Of a stretch of 64,000 nucleotides of DNA, positions 45,101 through 53,417 are shown piece after piece (within the stretch, counting starts at the first letter, position 1; every line of letters begins with the position of its first letter). Made by a program: the position numbers and the translations under genes. Below the pieces are notes generated by a model. That model saw only the letters and a list, made by a program, of their open reading frames with translations. It ran no database searches and was not told the origin of the DNA. Origin of the DNA: Tritonibacter mobilis (lineage in GTDB: Bacteria > Pseudomonadota > Alphaproteobacteria > Rhodobacterales > Rhodobacteraceae); contig NZ_LNWY01000006.1 of assembly GCF_001681715.1 (NCBI RefSeq), positions 186,001 to 250,000 on the forward strand. Direction: 5' to 3'.

Positions 45101-45821
45101 GTTCCGTTCTGAGGCGCAGGATGCATCGATGGCGCAGCTCAACCGGGCGCTTAACGATGATGTTAGCCAGTTCTGCCGTGATTTCATCGCTCCATTGTTC
45201 CCGTTCGGGGGTGGTCGGCATGTGTCGCCTGCGGTGTTCGGTCAGTTCTTCGGCCCGGGTGGGCGCATGGATCGCTATTACAGCTCCTATCTGCAGCCAC
45301 ATGTGATCCGCACGCCGGATGGGTTGCGTCCCGCACCCGGTAGTGCCATTGGACAACGACTGTCCCCACAGACCTTGCGCCAATTTGATAATGCGCAGGC
45401 GATCCAACTGGCTTTCTTTGCCACGGGGGCGCCGGAACCCGAAGTGGGGATGTCTGTGATCCATACGGATTCATCGCCCTCGGTCGAGCTCGCCGTGTTG
45501 TCCGTGAACGGTGCCTCTGTGCGTACCCAGCCCGGCAGCAGCCCGGCCGCGCTCTCTTGGCCGGGGCAATCCTCTGGTGTCTCGGTCCAGCTGTTCCCTG
45601 AAAAACGCAATCGCGATTCCACCCTTAGTTTTGCGGATGGGCGTTGGGACATTGTGAACTTCTTGCGCGGTGGGCGCGCCAAGGTGACGGGCAATGTTGT
45701 GGACGTGCGTCACGAAATCGGCGGGCGTTCCATCAACTACCGGATCGAGTTTGACAGTACCACGGTGCCCTTCCTGATGCCGGAACTGACGAATTTTTCC
45801 TGCCCGATTTCGCTGGAGTAA
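42189..45821 (+). CDS. tssM: T6SS membrane protein TssM (IcmF)
   Basis: 1210 residues, full length. Two N-terminal membrane spans (about 17-60), a cytoplasmic NTPase domain with an intact Walker A GPPAAGKTTALTNAG (about 128-142) and DTAGRY, a third span near 440-460 (ISIVLVTLGTVGAFGYSYW), and a long periplasmic region with the usual IcmF C-terminal domain (FAATGAPEP-type FFATGAPEPEVGMSV). TssM forms the trans-envelope channel with TssL. It starts 1 bp after tssL. TssJ, its usual outer-membrane lipoprotein partner, is not encoded here. Confidence 0.97.
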   Translation: MRWFFNLFSQMFRWMKKPWARVAFAILGVLALIAAIWFGFPMTGFALAASIWFRAMVIGIFLAILALVYGIRWRRRRRRAQELEDSLLHEPVGDASVLTERMQEAMAKLKKAGGKNYLYDLPWYVIIGPPAAGKTTALTNAGIEFPGQEALPDKAQGFGGTRNCDFWFAEDAVLIDTAGRYTMHDSDAAADKASWDAFLGLLKKGRPDQPVNGVILAFSIEDMMSGSSETIAAHAATVRARLAEIHEVLRIDFPVYVLFTKADLVAGFREYFSSFSLSRRKAAWGVTFQTKDRQLDTYKQAGTEFDLLLSRLSDEVIDRMNEEPDGASRIAIFGLPGQMGMLRDNICEFLRVVFEPTRYKTNAILRGFYFTSGTQEGTPVDQVLGEMSRNSDSSDMFQPAFMSGKGKSYFLHDLVKKVIFEERDWVGYDRIAMRRTAVLRSAALISIVLVTLGTVGAFGYSYWQNATLTRSAEKDAVAFFDAARNELSRSVIDDSDPSVVMPYLQDLRDMTTGYGDTREPSFWEGMGLSRYQELSGATERAYSDGLERMLRPRLILHMENAIPQLIADEETAEVYRALKVYLLLGGEGQGDVEANDAAVVNYFETLWRAQFNSTGQYDEREQLKAHLTAMLALDGDRRPEIGIDPEILRKARESIVNLPLADQAYASIKERVATSGIADFNLVERLQGNVQQVLDTTDGAPLNTVGVPALYTFEGYWGYFLEELTSARSRLREDQWVLGEAATRVGYDTQLAGLEGELHRMYRLEFTAAWKEMLARIGLKSMSEDAPQYAALAAASSPVGSPLLNLVQAIESETRLVRLYEQLDNLDPAAVAASGGDLSASMGDAVFSRIYSQSGVFQRVAMDSFRNSSKVQAQAGAAGQAGAEDLQRRQVERISNDFAQWHSLLKGEPGQRPIDIVLSSLGDLRENRRQAAVAPTPADEVMLNETLLALTMNNTALPAPLARLLNEAETEFRSEAQDASMAQLNRALNDDVSQFCRDFIAPLFPFGGGRHVSPAVFGQFFGPGGRMDRYYSSYLQPHVIRTPDGLRPAPGSAIGQRLSPQTLRQFDNAQAIQLAFFATGAPEPEVGMSVIHTDSSPSVELAVLSVNGASVRTQPGSSPAALSWPGQSSGVSVQLFPEKRNRDSTLSFADGRWDIVNFLRGGRAKVTGNVVDVRHEIGGRSINYRIEFDSTTVPFLMPELTNFSCPISLE

Positions 45822-45826
45822 CGCCT

Positions 45827-46492
45827 ATGACAGCCCAAATTGGACTATTGGGAAAACACCCGGGGTATGGGGACTTCCTGCGCGCCAATGTCGAGACATC
45901 TGTCATTGAGCATTTGGAGACGTGGTTAGAACAGGCTCTTGCAGAGATCCGCGACCAGCAAGGGCAGGCGTGGCCTGCGTTCTGGCAACAGGCTCAGGAT
46001 TTGAGGTTCTGGATCGGGCGCGCTGTGCTTGGGCGCAGTTTGATGGGGGTGATGCGGTGCTCTCAGGATCGGGCCGGGCGGCGCTACCCGTTGATTTTGA
46101 TCGCTCAGGGCGCGGCGGTCGCAGCCCCGATCAAGGATGGCGACCAGTCTGCTTATGAGGCGCTTTCGGCACATTTCTCGGCGATGCAGCCGGGGCAGGG
46201 TGGGTCTGCCTTGCTGGATGGGTTGCAATTGCAACTCCCTGAGGAGGATGAGGAAACCGCCCGCACCGGAGACACTCTTTGGGCGCATCAGCCCAATGGC
46301 GATCTGGCGGCGCTGTTAGATGCTGCGGGCGGGGCAGATGCAGAACGCGCATTGCTCAACCGCAGTTACTGGTGGTCTCCTGCGACGGAAACAAAGGCCG
46401 CAGTCTGGCTTGGCTGTGCCGGTCTTCCGTCTGCTGCGGCACTGCATTGGCTATTGGCCGGAGCACCTCATGCGCGCGAAGGGGCCGAGTGA
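45827..46492 (+). CDS. tagF: T6SS-associated protein TagF
   Basis: 221 residues of the TagF (DUF2094/ImpM) family. The N-terminus IGLLGKHPGYGDFLRAN is diagnostic, followed by RFWIGRAVLGRSLMGVM and RRYPLILIA. TagF represses T6SS activity post-translationally, in some species through Fha. In several alphaproteobacteria TagF and PppA are fused; here they are separate genes joined by a TGATG overlap. GGAG in the end of tssM serves as ribosome site. Confidence 0.94.
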   Translation: MTAQIGLLGKHPGYGDFLRANVETSVIEHLETWLEQALAEIRDQQGQAWPAFWQQAQDLRFWIGRAVLGRSLMGVMRCSQDRAGRRYPLILIAQGAAVAAPIKDGDQSAYEALSAHFSAMQPGQGGSALLDGLQLQLPEEDEETARTGDTLWAHQPNGDLAALLDAAGGADAERALLNRSYWWSPATETKAAVWLGCAGLPSAAALHWLLAGAPHAREGAE

Positions 46493-47277
46493 TGACAAAT
46501 GCGCTGCAGTTCGGGTTTGAGACAGGCCTTGCAACGGATGTTGGATGTCGCCGCGAAATCAACGAAGATTCACTGCTCGCCCGTCCTGACCTTGGCTTGT
46601 GGGTCGTCGCGGATGGCATGGGCGGTCACGCTGCCGGAGATTTCGCAAGCCAGACCATTGTGCGGTATCTCGACACGGTGGGCTGCGCTGTCTCACCAGA
46701 AGATCTGGTCGCGCGAACGATGGAGCGGCTGCATCGGGCCAATGATGTGATCCGGGCGCGCAGTGCAGAGCTTGGTGGCAGCACCATTGGCGCAACTGTT
46801 GTGATCGTGCTGGCGCATGGGCCGGCGTTTTCGTGTATCTGGGCGGGCGACAGTCGCGTGTATTTGCATCGCGCGGGGCAATTGGTGCAGCAAACGCGCG
46901 ATCACACTGAAGTCAACGCATTGCTGGCGGCGGGAACCATCTCGGAAACAGAGGCCGAAAACTGGCCGCGCAAGAATGTGATCACCCGCGCTGTAGGGGT
47001 CGATGACACTGTGAAATGCGACCAGATTCAGGGGCAGTTGCAGTCGGGAGATGTGTTGCTGTTATGCTCGGACGGCCTGACAGAACATATGAAAGACCAC
47101 GAGATTGCACAGTGCCTTGCCGCTCTGCCGCCGCAACAGGCCTGTGATGAATTGATCCGCGAAACGCTCGCAAGAGGTGCGAAGGACAATGTCACCGTGG
47201 TTGCACTCCGCTGTACTCAGACCCCAATTGGTGAGGGCGATGCATTGGATGAAGATGTCCTGGATGACCTCGCATGA
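46492..47277 (+). CDS. pppA: T6SS protein phosphatase PppA (PP2C type)
   Basis: 261 residues of the PPM/PP2C family. Metal-site motifs are in order: GCRREINEDS, VVADGMGGHAAGD, WAGDSRVYL, LCSDGLTEH and AKDNVTVV. PppA reverses PpkA phosphorylation and so opposes Fha-dependent activation. ATG at 46492 overlaps the tagF stop; a GTG one codon earlier is possible. Its stop overlaps the ppkA start (ATGA). The acidic tail (DALDEDVLDDLA) is unusual. Confidence 0.95.
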   Translation: MTNALQFGFETGLATDVGCRREINEDSLLARPDLGLWVVADGMGGHAAGDFASQTIVRYLDTVGCAVSPEDLVARTMERLHRANDVIRARSAELGGSTIGATVVIVLAHGPAFSCIWAGDSRVYLHRAGQLVQQTRDHTEVNALLAAGTISETEAENWPRKNVITRAVGVDDTVKCDQIQGQLQSGDVLLLCSDGLTEHMKDHEIAQCLAALPPQQACDELIRETLARGAKDNVTVVALRCTQTPIGEGDALDEDVLDDLA

Positions 47278-49367
47278 GTGATGCAGATAAACCCGAAGAC
47301 GGCCTCACGCCCGAGGTCCACGACGAGGATGATGAGCGAACGCGCCTGATCGCTGCTGATCCGTCTATCGAGGTAGCGCCTGCTGATCCTTCATCGCCTC
47401 CGGTACCGATGCCCTCGTCGCCGTCCGTCCCAGAGGGGAGTGAGGCAACCGAGTTGCAACCGATCCCTGCGCCGACGTCAACTGAGATAAAAGATCCGGC
47501 ACAGATCACGCTGGCTCCGGGGACGGTCATCAACAATAACTACCGAATCCAAGCGGCGCTCAAGAGTGGCGGCATGGGCGAGGTTTATCGCGGCGTTGAG
47601 GTTGGGACCGAAGATCCCGTGGCGATCAAGGCGATCCGTCCGGATCTGATCCGGGATGCACAAGCCAGCGAGATGTTTCGCCGCGAGGCGCGTACCCTGC
47701 GTCTGCTGCACGACGATGCGATCGTGCGCTATTACAACTATGTTCATGATCGTGATCTGGACCGTTATTTTCTGGTGATGGAGTTCATCGACGGCATTCC
47801 GCTGTCCGATCACATACACCAATACGGTGCGTTACCTGCTGCGGCAGGGCAGACGCTGATTGAGCGTATCGCCAACGGGCTTGCCAAGGCGCATGCCAAG
47901 GGGGTGGTGCACCGAGATCTTTCTCCCGACAACGTTATGCTCGCCAGCGGTATCATTAGCGAGGCGCGCCTGATCGATTTTGGCATCGCCAAGGCGCAAA
48001 CCCTCTCGGAAGGGACCATCGCCGGGCAATTTGCCGGAAAATTCAAATATGTCGCGCCGGAACAGCTGGGCCACTTTGGGGGACAGATGGGTGCGGCGGT
48101 GGATGTCTACGGATTGGGTCTGCTTGCTGCGGCTGCGTTGCGGGGCAAGCCGCTGGATATGGGCAGCTCCATCGTTGAGGCCGTCGAAGCGCGCCGCAAG
48201 ATCCCTGATCTCAGTGATGTTCCGGCGCAGTTTCGCCCGCTCTTGTCTCATATGCTGGAGCCAGAGCCCACCCATCGCCCGGCCACGATGCGTGATGTGC
48301 TGAATTATCTGGAAAACCCCTCAGCAATTCCTGCGCATTATTTTCAAGATGGTTTCACTCCGCACAATATCGGACAGGCTGGCGCAACAACGGCGTCACA
48401 TTTGTCGCTGCCACCGCAAGGGACTATGACCGGGCTACAGGTGCCAACACCTGCCCATACATCACATGTCTCTGCTTACCCTACGGCGCAGGCTATTGCC
48501 CCGAACCCATTTCAGGAGGAGCCACCCAAACGCCGAAATGGGGTGTTGTGGGCGGGGTTGCTTTGTGTGGTGACTGCCGGTGGCGGCTGGTACGCGTGGC
48601 AATCCGGGGTACTCAATGTAGGTGCAGAGCAACAAACTGCGGCGCAGGAGGAGAACACATCGGCTGCCTCCAATGGTGATCTCCCTTCGGTTGCGGGTGA
48701 TACCAGAGAGGGGTTCTTGGCATTGCTCGACACCGGAGCGTGTAGTTTCAGCACACGGCTGTCTACAGGTCAGAATGCGGGTCGGATAGAAACATATTCG
48801 ACCACCGATGGCGGCTTTGAGGGGTTACCTGCGGCCTATGAGGAACGGTTTGGCGCAAGGCCATCGGTGTTGCCCCGCGAGGTCAATTCTGAGCAATGCA
48901 GTGCGTTGGACTTTGTGCGCACTTTGCAAGGGCGTTGGCCGCACCCGATTGGCCTGTCACTCTCGGCCGACGAGGTTGAAAGCGGCGCGGCTTTGCAGGC
49001 GCGGATAAACAGTCAGGTGGGGCGGCCTGTTTGGGTGGCGCTCGTTAGTCCCAATGGAAATCTCTACAATCTGACACAGCGTCTCAGCAGCACTGGTTCT
49101 GGAGGCTATACGCTGGACTTTGGGCTGACACTGGCACAGGGAGCCGAGGCTGCACCACAGCTGATCCTTGCCGTGTCCAGCAGCGCGCCTCTTACCCGCG
49201 CGGCCTTGTTGCGAGACGGCAGTTCGAGCGCGCGCGTCTTGCCAGAGATTCTCGATGAAATCCGCAGTAAAAACCTCGAAGCCAGCGCGGCCCTTACCTA
49301 TGTGCGCCTCAACCCGGTTTCCGAAGCGTCGCCGGAAGATACGGGTGAGGTTCCAGATCAGGAATAG
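47274..49367 (+). CDS. ppkA: T6SS Ser/Thr protein kinase PpkA
   Basis: 697 residues. An acidic N-terminal extension (1-85) includes DDERTRLIA. The Hanks-type kinase domain (about 88-350) has the Gly loop SGGMGEVYRG, Lys in VAIKAIR, catalytic loop HRDLSPDN (Asp215) and DFG. Ser replaces the usual Lys in HRDLKPDN, as in many bacterial kinases. A membrane span (VLWAGLLCVVTAGGGWYAW, about 424-442) leads to a periplasmic domain (about 475-690) similar by eye to the end of the TonB-like protein at 7820-9157. PpkA phosphorylates T6SS targets recognised by Fha. Last gene of the plus-strand T6SS arm. Confidence 0.93.
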   Translation: MSDADKPEDGLTPEVHDEDDERTRLIAADPSIEVAPADPSSPPVPMPSSPSVPEGSEATELQPIPAPTSTEIKDPAQITLAPGTVINNNYRIQAALKSGGMGEVYRGVEVGTEDPVAIKAIRPDLIRDAQASEMFRREARTLRLLHDDAIVRYYNYVHDRDLDRYFLVMEFIDGIPLSDHIHQYGALPAAAGQTLIERIANGLAKAHAKGVVHRDLSPDNVMLASGIISEARLIDFGIAKAQTLSEGTIAGQFAGKFKYVAPEQLGHFGGQMGAAVDVYGLGLLAAAALRGKPLDMGSSIVEAVEARRKIPDLSDVPAQFRPLLSHMLEPEPTHRPATMRDVLNYLENPSAIPAHYFQDGFTPHNIGQAGATTASHLSLPPQGTMTGLQVPTPAHTSHVSAYPTAQAIAPNPFQEEPPKRRNGVLWAGLLCVVTAGGGWYAWQSGVLNVGAEQQTAAQEENTSAASNGDLPSVAGDTREGFLALLDTGACSFSTRLSTGQNAGRIETYSTTDGGFEGLPAAYEERFGARPSVLPREVNSEQCSALDFVRTLQGRWPHPIGLSLSADEVESGAALQARINSQVGRPVWVALVSPNGNLYNLTQRLSSTGSGGYTLDFGLTLAQGAEAAPQLILAVSSSAPLTRAALLRDGSSSARVLPEILDEIRSKNLEASAALTYVRLNPVSEASPEDTGEVPDQE

Positions 49368-49389
49368 CAGGCACTGTGCTGCGCCTGCT
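49366..49389 (+). terminator. Terminator of the tssK-ppkA arm
   Basis: AGCAGGC (49366-49372) pairs with GCCTGCT (49383-49389) over a 10-nt loop, overlapping the ppkA stop and followed by the pyrimidine-rich TCCTATTT. Moderate strength. Confidence 0.55.
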
Positions 49390-49428
49390 TCCTATTTGTC
49401 AGTTGGGGCCATGCTAAGGCGCGATGGA

Positions 49429-51198
49429 TCATGAGTGCTCACTCTTTGAGAATGTCGCGTCGATCCACTCATTTAGGCCGTCGTCAAGAGTGAGCGGTTC
49501 CAACCCTCGGCCTCGAACCTCCAGATAGGTGGTCCGCTCGGCATTGTCTTCCAAGAGCTTTTGATAAAACTCTGAGAGTGGAGATTTTCGTTCCAACAGG
49601 TGGATTTCCCATTTGCATTGATGCTGAGAGACAAGCGTCTTCAGGCGGTCCGTCGCGGCATCACAGACAATGCAGAGGGCCAAGTCCCTGACCTTAGGTT
49701 TCAAAGCGCTCAGTGCCGAGATGATGTTGTCATCTTTTTCAAGAGACAGCACGATGGTAGGCACGCGATCCTCAGAGGATGCAAGAGAGAGCGGCGGGAT
49801 AGTCCTCAGCGCTCCCTTGTCGGTTTTGCCCGCAGTCCTGCGCTCGGTCTTGAGGGTTTGCAACCACGCCGCTGGTCTGGGGATCACATAGCGTGAGATA
49901 TTATGCGTCTCCGCGTAAGTGGCAATCTGTGCATCTGCAGGGATGCCCGGATCGCACTCTGCAAAAGAGACTGGAACAGTTTTGGTGTGAAAGGCGCAGG
50001 CCGTTGTCGCAGGGATATGTACGCGTCTGCGGCGGATCAGTTCTCGCTCCAATGCAAAGCTGCTGCTGGCGGGCTGCGACTGGGCATCCCCGCTCACTTG
50101 CACCAAGAGTGTGCCTTCGACACAGGCCATGCCCACGCCTTTGGTTTGCGCCAGTTCGGCAACCATGCGCGCAGTAAAATCAGTGGGATAGATGATCTCG
50201 TCACTACATGTGATAAAGACCGCATCTTCAACCTGACCCAAACCCCAAAAGCGCCCAACCTCACTGAAGTCCGCAGTTTCTTTGCTGACGGTATATTTGA
50301 TTTTGTCAAACTTATTCAGGAAGTTTGGTGCTTCGGAATATCCTGCGAGGTAGACGAATAAACCGTCTACCTGCGGCAAAAGAGACATGACGCTTGCGCG
50401 CAACGCGACTTCATTTCCCGGCGTTGTCGAAAGACCTGCATAAATGCCGGTGGTTTGCGGGAGGTTTTGTTTGACGCTCTCTAAAAGTTGCTGGGTATAC
50501 GAACCTTGATCCGCACTTGCTTTCAACCCTTTTTCAAACAGGAAGACAGGTGCGTCGCCATATCTGCGAGTTTTCCGATACCCAAAAGGACGCAGCAGCG
50601 CCTCAATCTCGGCAAGCGCATCAAGTGATGCGGGTTGTACAGCAACCATCGGATGGCTGCGTTCCAGAACGGCGGTGGCACCACGCAATACGTCCGCTTC
50701 TGTTCCGCTTGGGGCGAGGCGGATCAAATCGACATGTTGATCAGCCAGACATGTATCAAGGGTCGCAATATGTTCGCTAGTGCCGGACGCAGGTTCCGCG
50801 CCCAGTGAGACCTCGTGCGGTTCGACTGGGGTTACCATGTCATTCAGCGCGATGTTTTGCTCAAGCGTGCTGAAGACCTGCGGGTCTGCCTCAAAACAGA
50901 GGGTGCGCGCGCCTGCGATAAGGGCGAAAAACAGGCTGTAATTGCCAATACCGGCCCCCACATCCACGATGCAGGGGGACTCGGGCAAAAGTGCGGACAG
51001 CTCTGCGAGCATTTGCTGCTCATAAAATACGCCGTTCTCGCGAATGGTGCGTTGGACATGATCGGTTGTCGTGGGCAGGCTCAGCGCAATATCCACATTA
51101 AATGCGGTAAAGCGCTTTATCGACTTAGTGGCGGGGGTATTCACGCGGCCGCCTTTGGCATGTTTTGATATCGCCTGCGAAGAGGTCATAAGGCCCAT
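49429..51198 (-). CDS. FkbM-type methyltransferase fused to a glycosyltransferase-like domain
   Basis: 589 residues in two parts. Residues about 50-225 form an FkbM-type SAM-dependent methyltransferase, with motif I IVDVGAGIGNYSLFF and the acidic ligand region CFEADPQ. Residues about 240-470 resemble a retaining-type sugar-transferase segment (GIYAGLSTTPGNEVALRASV, then FITCSDEIIYPTDF, similar to DxD-containing GT2-like proteins). The tail is unassigned. Together with the next gene it suggests modification of a surface polysaccharide or glycan. It lies 6 bp downstream of the GT2 fusion gene on the same strand. Substrate unknown. Confidence 0.75.
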   Translation of the reverse strand: MGLMTSSQAISKHAKGGRVNTPATKSIKRFTAFNVDIALSLPTTTDHVQRTIRENGVFYEQQMLAELSALLPESPCIVDVGAGIGNYSLFFALIAGARTLCFEADPQVFSTLEQNIALNDMVTPVEPHEVSLGAEPASGTSEHIATLDTCLADQHVDLIRLAPSGTEADVLRGATAVLERSHPMVAVQPASLDALAEIEALLRPFGYRKTRRYGDAPVFLFEKGLKASADQGSYTQQLLESVKQNLPQTTGIYAGLSTTPGNEVALRASVMSLLPQVDGLFVYLAGYSEAPNFLNKFDKIKYTVSKETADFSEVGRFWGLGQVEDAVFITCSDEIIYPTDFTARMVAELAQTKGVGMACVEGTLLVQVSGDAQSQPASSSFALERELIRRRRVHIPATTACAFHTKTVPVSFAECDPGIPADAQIATYAETHNISRYVIPRPAAWLQTLKTERRTAGKTDKGALRTIPPLSLASSEDRVPTIVLSLEKDDNIISALSALKPKVRDLALCIVCDAATDRLKTLVSQHQCKWEIHLLERKSPLSEFYQKLLEDNAERTTYLEVRGRGLEPLTLDDGLNEWIDATFSKSEHS

Positions 51199-51204
51199 TG
51201 GTCG

Positions 51205-52740
51205 TTACTCCTGATTTGCAGGAAAACACACAAGACCCGTCCCGCCGAGCGCGCCGGTGCAAAATTCCAGACCAACCGTGAGTTGCCCCAAGCTGGTCGC
51301 AACCTTTTGTGCTGTGGAAACTTCACCCGTCAGCGCACAGAAGTGGAAGGATCGTTCTGCGAGGTGCTCCGAGACCGCGGGAAGCGCAATCGCTGTATAA
51401 ATTTCCTCATTCTCGGAGGCGCGTCCATCGACCACGATCAAGGAAAGCGGTGAAAGCCCCTCCAGTTCGGTACATGCGGGGAAAGAACAGCTCTGCTGGT
51501 TCATTTCTACCTTGGCATGAGGGCCTGAGATCACCTTGGTTTGCTCTGACAGCCCCAACAATGCAAGGCGTGCCTGCAAGTGCGGCGCGTCCTCTTTCTC
51601 TTCGACGAGGCAGGTCAGGTGGATCTTTGGCGTGTCTTTCGCGAGTGCGGTCAAAATCAGCGCAGTATCCGGGGCGCCGATAAAAAGGCATTCGCCACTG
51701 GCTGATTGCAACAACTCGCTGATGGACCAAAGTTGCAGGGCAGAGAGATGATCTGCACCACAGATTGCTTGTGCGTTCAGTAGCGTGGGATGGCGCGCGA
51801 TTAGCAGTTGCGCGGCTTTCTCGCTCCAGATGTTGGTGGAGAGCGGGGCGGCAGAATGCGTGGCTGTGGTGTCTGGCGGGTGCATGGAAACGGATTCCTC
51901 AACCTTGGCATTGGTGAAAAGGGGAAGGGGTGGTTTTGCAAAAACTTGGTTTGAGTTTTGCAACTGGATCTTTGACGTGATCGCATTCACCTTTGGGGTG
52001 CTGTTGTGCAACGACAGGTGATTGCTGGACGTATACCGATAGGCCGGTGTGGGGATGAATTCGTAGTTGCGCGTCTGATCCAGAATAGGAAGCGCCAAGG
52101 CCACATCGCATGCGCCCTGAAACCAATTTCCTTCCTGATCTTTATAGTAGCTTTCGGGAATGTTCTTCAGCAACGCGGCGCGGAAGCTGAAGAAATGGCT
52201 GGTGCTCCATCTCTGCTTGCGCGGAGAGAGTTCCGGATCCAGCGCCGCGTTCATGCCGCGATGCCCGTTATCCATAAAATAGTTGGTCCAAACCACGTCC
52301 TTGCCGGCACCGTATCTTTGCGCGAGTTTGTCCAAGATGGTCATATCTGCAAGCTGGTCGTCGGCATCCAAAATTCCGATGAATTCGGCCTCATCCGCTC
52401 GCGGTCGCAAGTGTTTCCAGATGTTATGAGACTTCCCAATGCGCGTGTCATTGCGGATATACGCATGCCGACCTGGAAAGAGCTCTTTCAGGTAATGCTG
52501 CGCGATCTCGCCTGTTTGGTCTTCTGATGCGTCGTCGACGTAGAGAATGAAGACATCATCCATAGTCTGACGTGACACACTCCTGATGGCTTCTGCCGCG
52601 AACAATTCACAGTTTCGCGCGGGCATAAAAATCAGGCAGCTTGAGTTGTCTGATAGGGTCGAATCTAGCACGGTTTCCTCCGCCGTTCCGTTGGGGGAAG
52701 GCTGAACGTCGGTTGGTATGGAATACCTGTTCGATGGCAT
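51205..52740 (-). CDS. Family 2 glycosyltransferase with C-terminal methyltransferase-like domain
   Basis: 511 residues. The N-terminal GT-A domain (about 33-240) shows FMPARNCELFAAEAIRSV, YVDDASEDQTGEIA and the metal-binding GILDADDQLAD. The C-terminal region (about 310-505) looks like a Rossmann methyltransferase-type fold (GECLFIGAPDTALILTAL), but the SAM glycine motif is weak. An unstructured linker joins them. Forms a probable two-gene operon with the FkbM fusion. Likely sugar transfer to a surface glycan. Confidence 0.8.
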   Translation of the reverse strand: MPSNRYSIPTDVQPSPNGTAEETVLDSTLSDNSSCLIFMPARNCELFAAEAIRSVSRQTMDDVFILYVDDASEDQTGEIAQHYLKELFPGRHAYIRNDTRIGKSHNIWKHLRPRADEAEFIGILDADDQLADMTILDKLAQRYGAGKDVVWTNYFMDNGHRGMNAALDPELSPRKQRWSTSHFFSFRAALLKNIPESYYKDQEGNWFQGACDVALALPILDQTRNYEFIPTPAYRYTSSNHLSLHNSTPKVNAITSKIQLQNSNQVFAKPPLPLFTNAKVEESVSMHPPDTTATHSAAPLSTNIWSEKAAQLLIARHPTLLNAQAICGADHLSALQLWSISELLQSASGECLFIGAPDTALILTALAKDTPKIHLTCLVEEKEDAPHLQARLALLGLSEQTKVISGPHAKVEMNQQSCSFPACTELEGLSPLSLIVVDGRASENEEIYTAIALPAVSEHLAERSFHFCALTGEVSTAQKVATSLGQLTVGLEFCTGALGGTGLVCFPANQE

Positions 52741-52865
52741 CCATGATTGGGTCCGTTTGGATGCTAGAAGAGAAAAATTAACAAAATATCTCTCAAATTG
52801 ATCTAAATAGCCGTAGAGGCAGGTGCCGGGACCCCGAGCGCGTAGAGCGAACTCCTTGGGGGAAT

Positions 52866-53417
52866 TTAATCAAGGGGTGTTTCTGCGTGGTGTCCGTCGC
52901 GATAGTCGAACAGGATTGGCCGTGCATTGTCGGGGCGTATCCCCACACCCTCTTGTTTTGCGAGCAAACGCGTTGCGCGTATGACGCCCGAGTGGCAGAC
53001 GAGCACTGGAAGACTGTCAACGGCGATTGAGCAAACTTCGGTGATTGCGGCATGGACGCGTAGCACCATGTCTCGCCAGCCTTCTCCGTCCTTGGGGGTG
53101 CGCTCACGTGGTGGAAGCTCCGAGAGCGGCTGGCCTTCGAATATGCCCCAATCCCGTTCATGCAGACCAGAAATGACTGTCGGCTTTGACATTGGGAAAC
53201 CAAGATGCGCTGTTTCGCACGCGCGTTCCATCGGGCTGCAAAAAACCGTGATAGGCTCTGGCCAATGGGTCTGAGCTAACGCGCGCGCTTGGTTGCGCCC
53301 CTGTTCTGTCAGCGAGACGTTGAGCCGCCCGGCGATGATCGCGTCACGGTTGGCGGTGGTTTCACCATGTCGGATCAAACATAGGCTGCGCGGGGGCAGG
53401 GGCGGGAGGTTCTTCAT
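52866..53417 (-). CDS. Histidine phosphatase (phosphoglycerate-mutase-like) family protein
   Basis: 183 residues. Catalytic marks: LIRHGETTANRD (phospho-His), HERDWGIFEG, and VCHSGVIR for the second His. The family covers small-molecule phosphatases. Its ATG overlaps the stop of the MBL gene (TAATG), so it is the last gene of the importer operon. Removal of phosphate from an imported compound is a reasonable inference. Confidence 0.88.
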   Translation of the reverse strand: MKNLPPLPPRSLCLIRHGETTANRDAIIAGRLNVSLTEQGRNQARALAQTHWPEPITVFCSPMERACETAHLGFPMSKPTVISGLHERDWGIFEGQPLSELPPRERTPKDGEGWRDMVLRVHAAITEVCSIAVDSLPVLVCHSGVIRATRLLAKQEGVGIRPDNARPILFDYRDGHHAETPLD

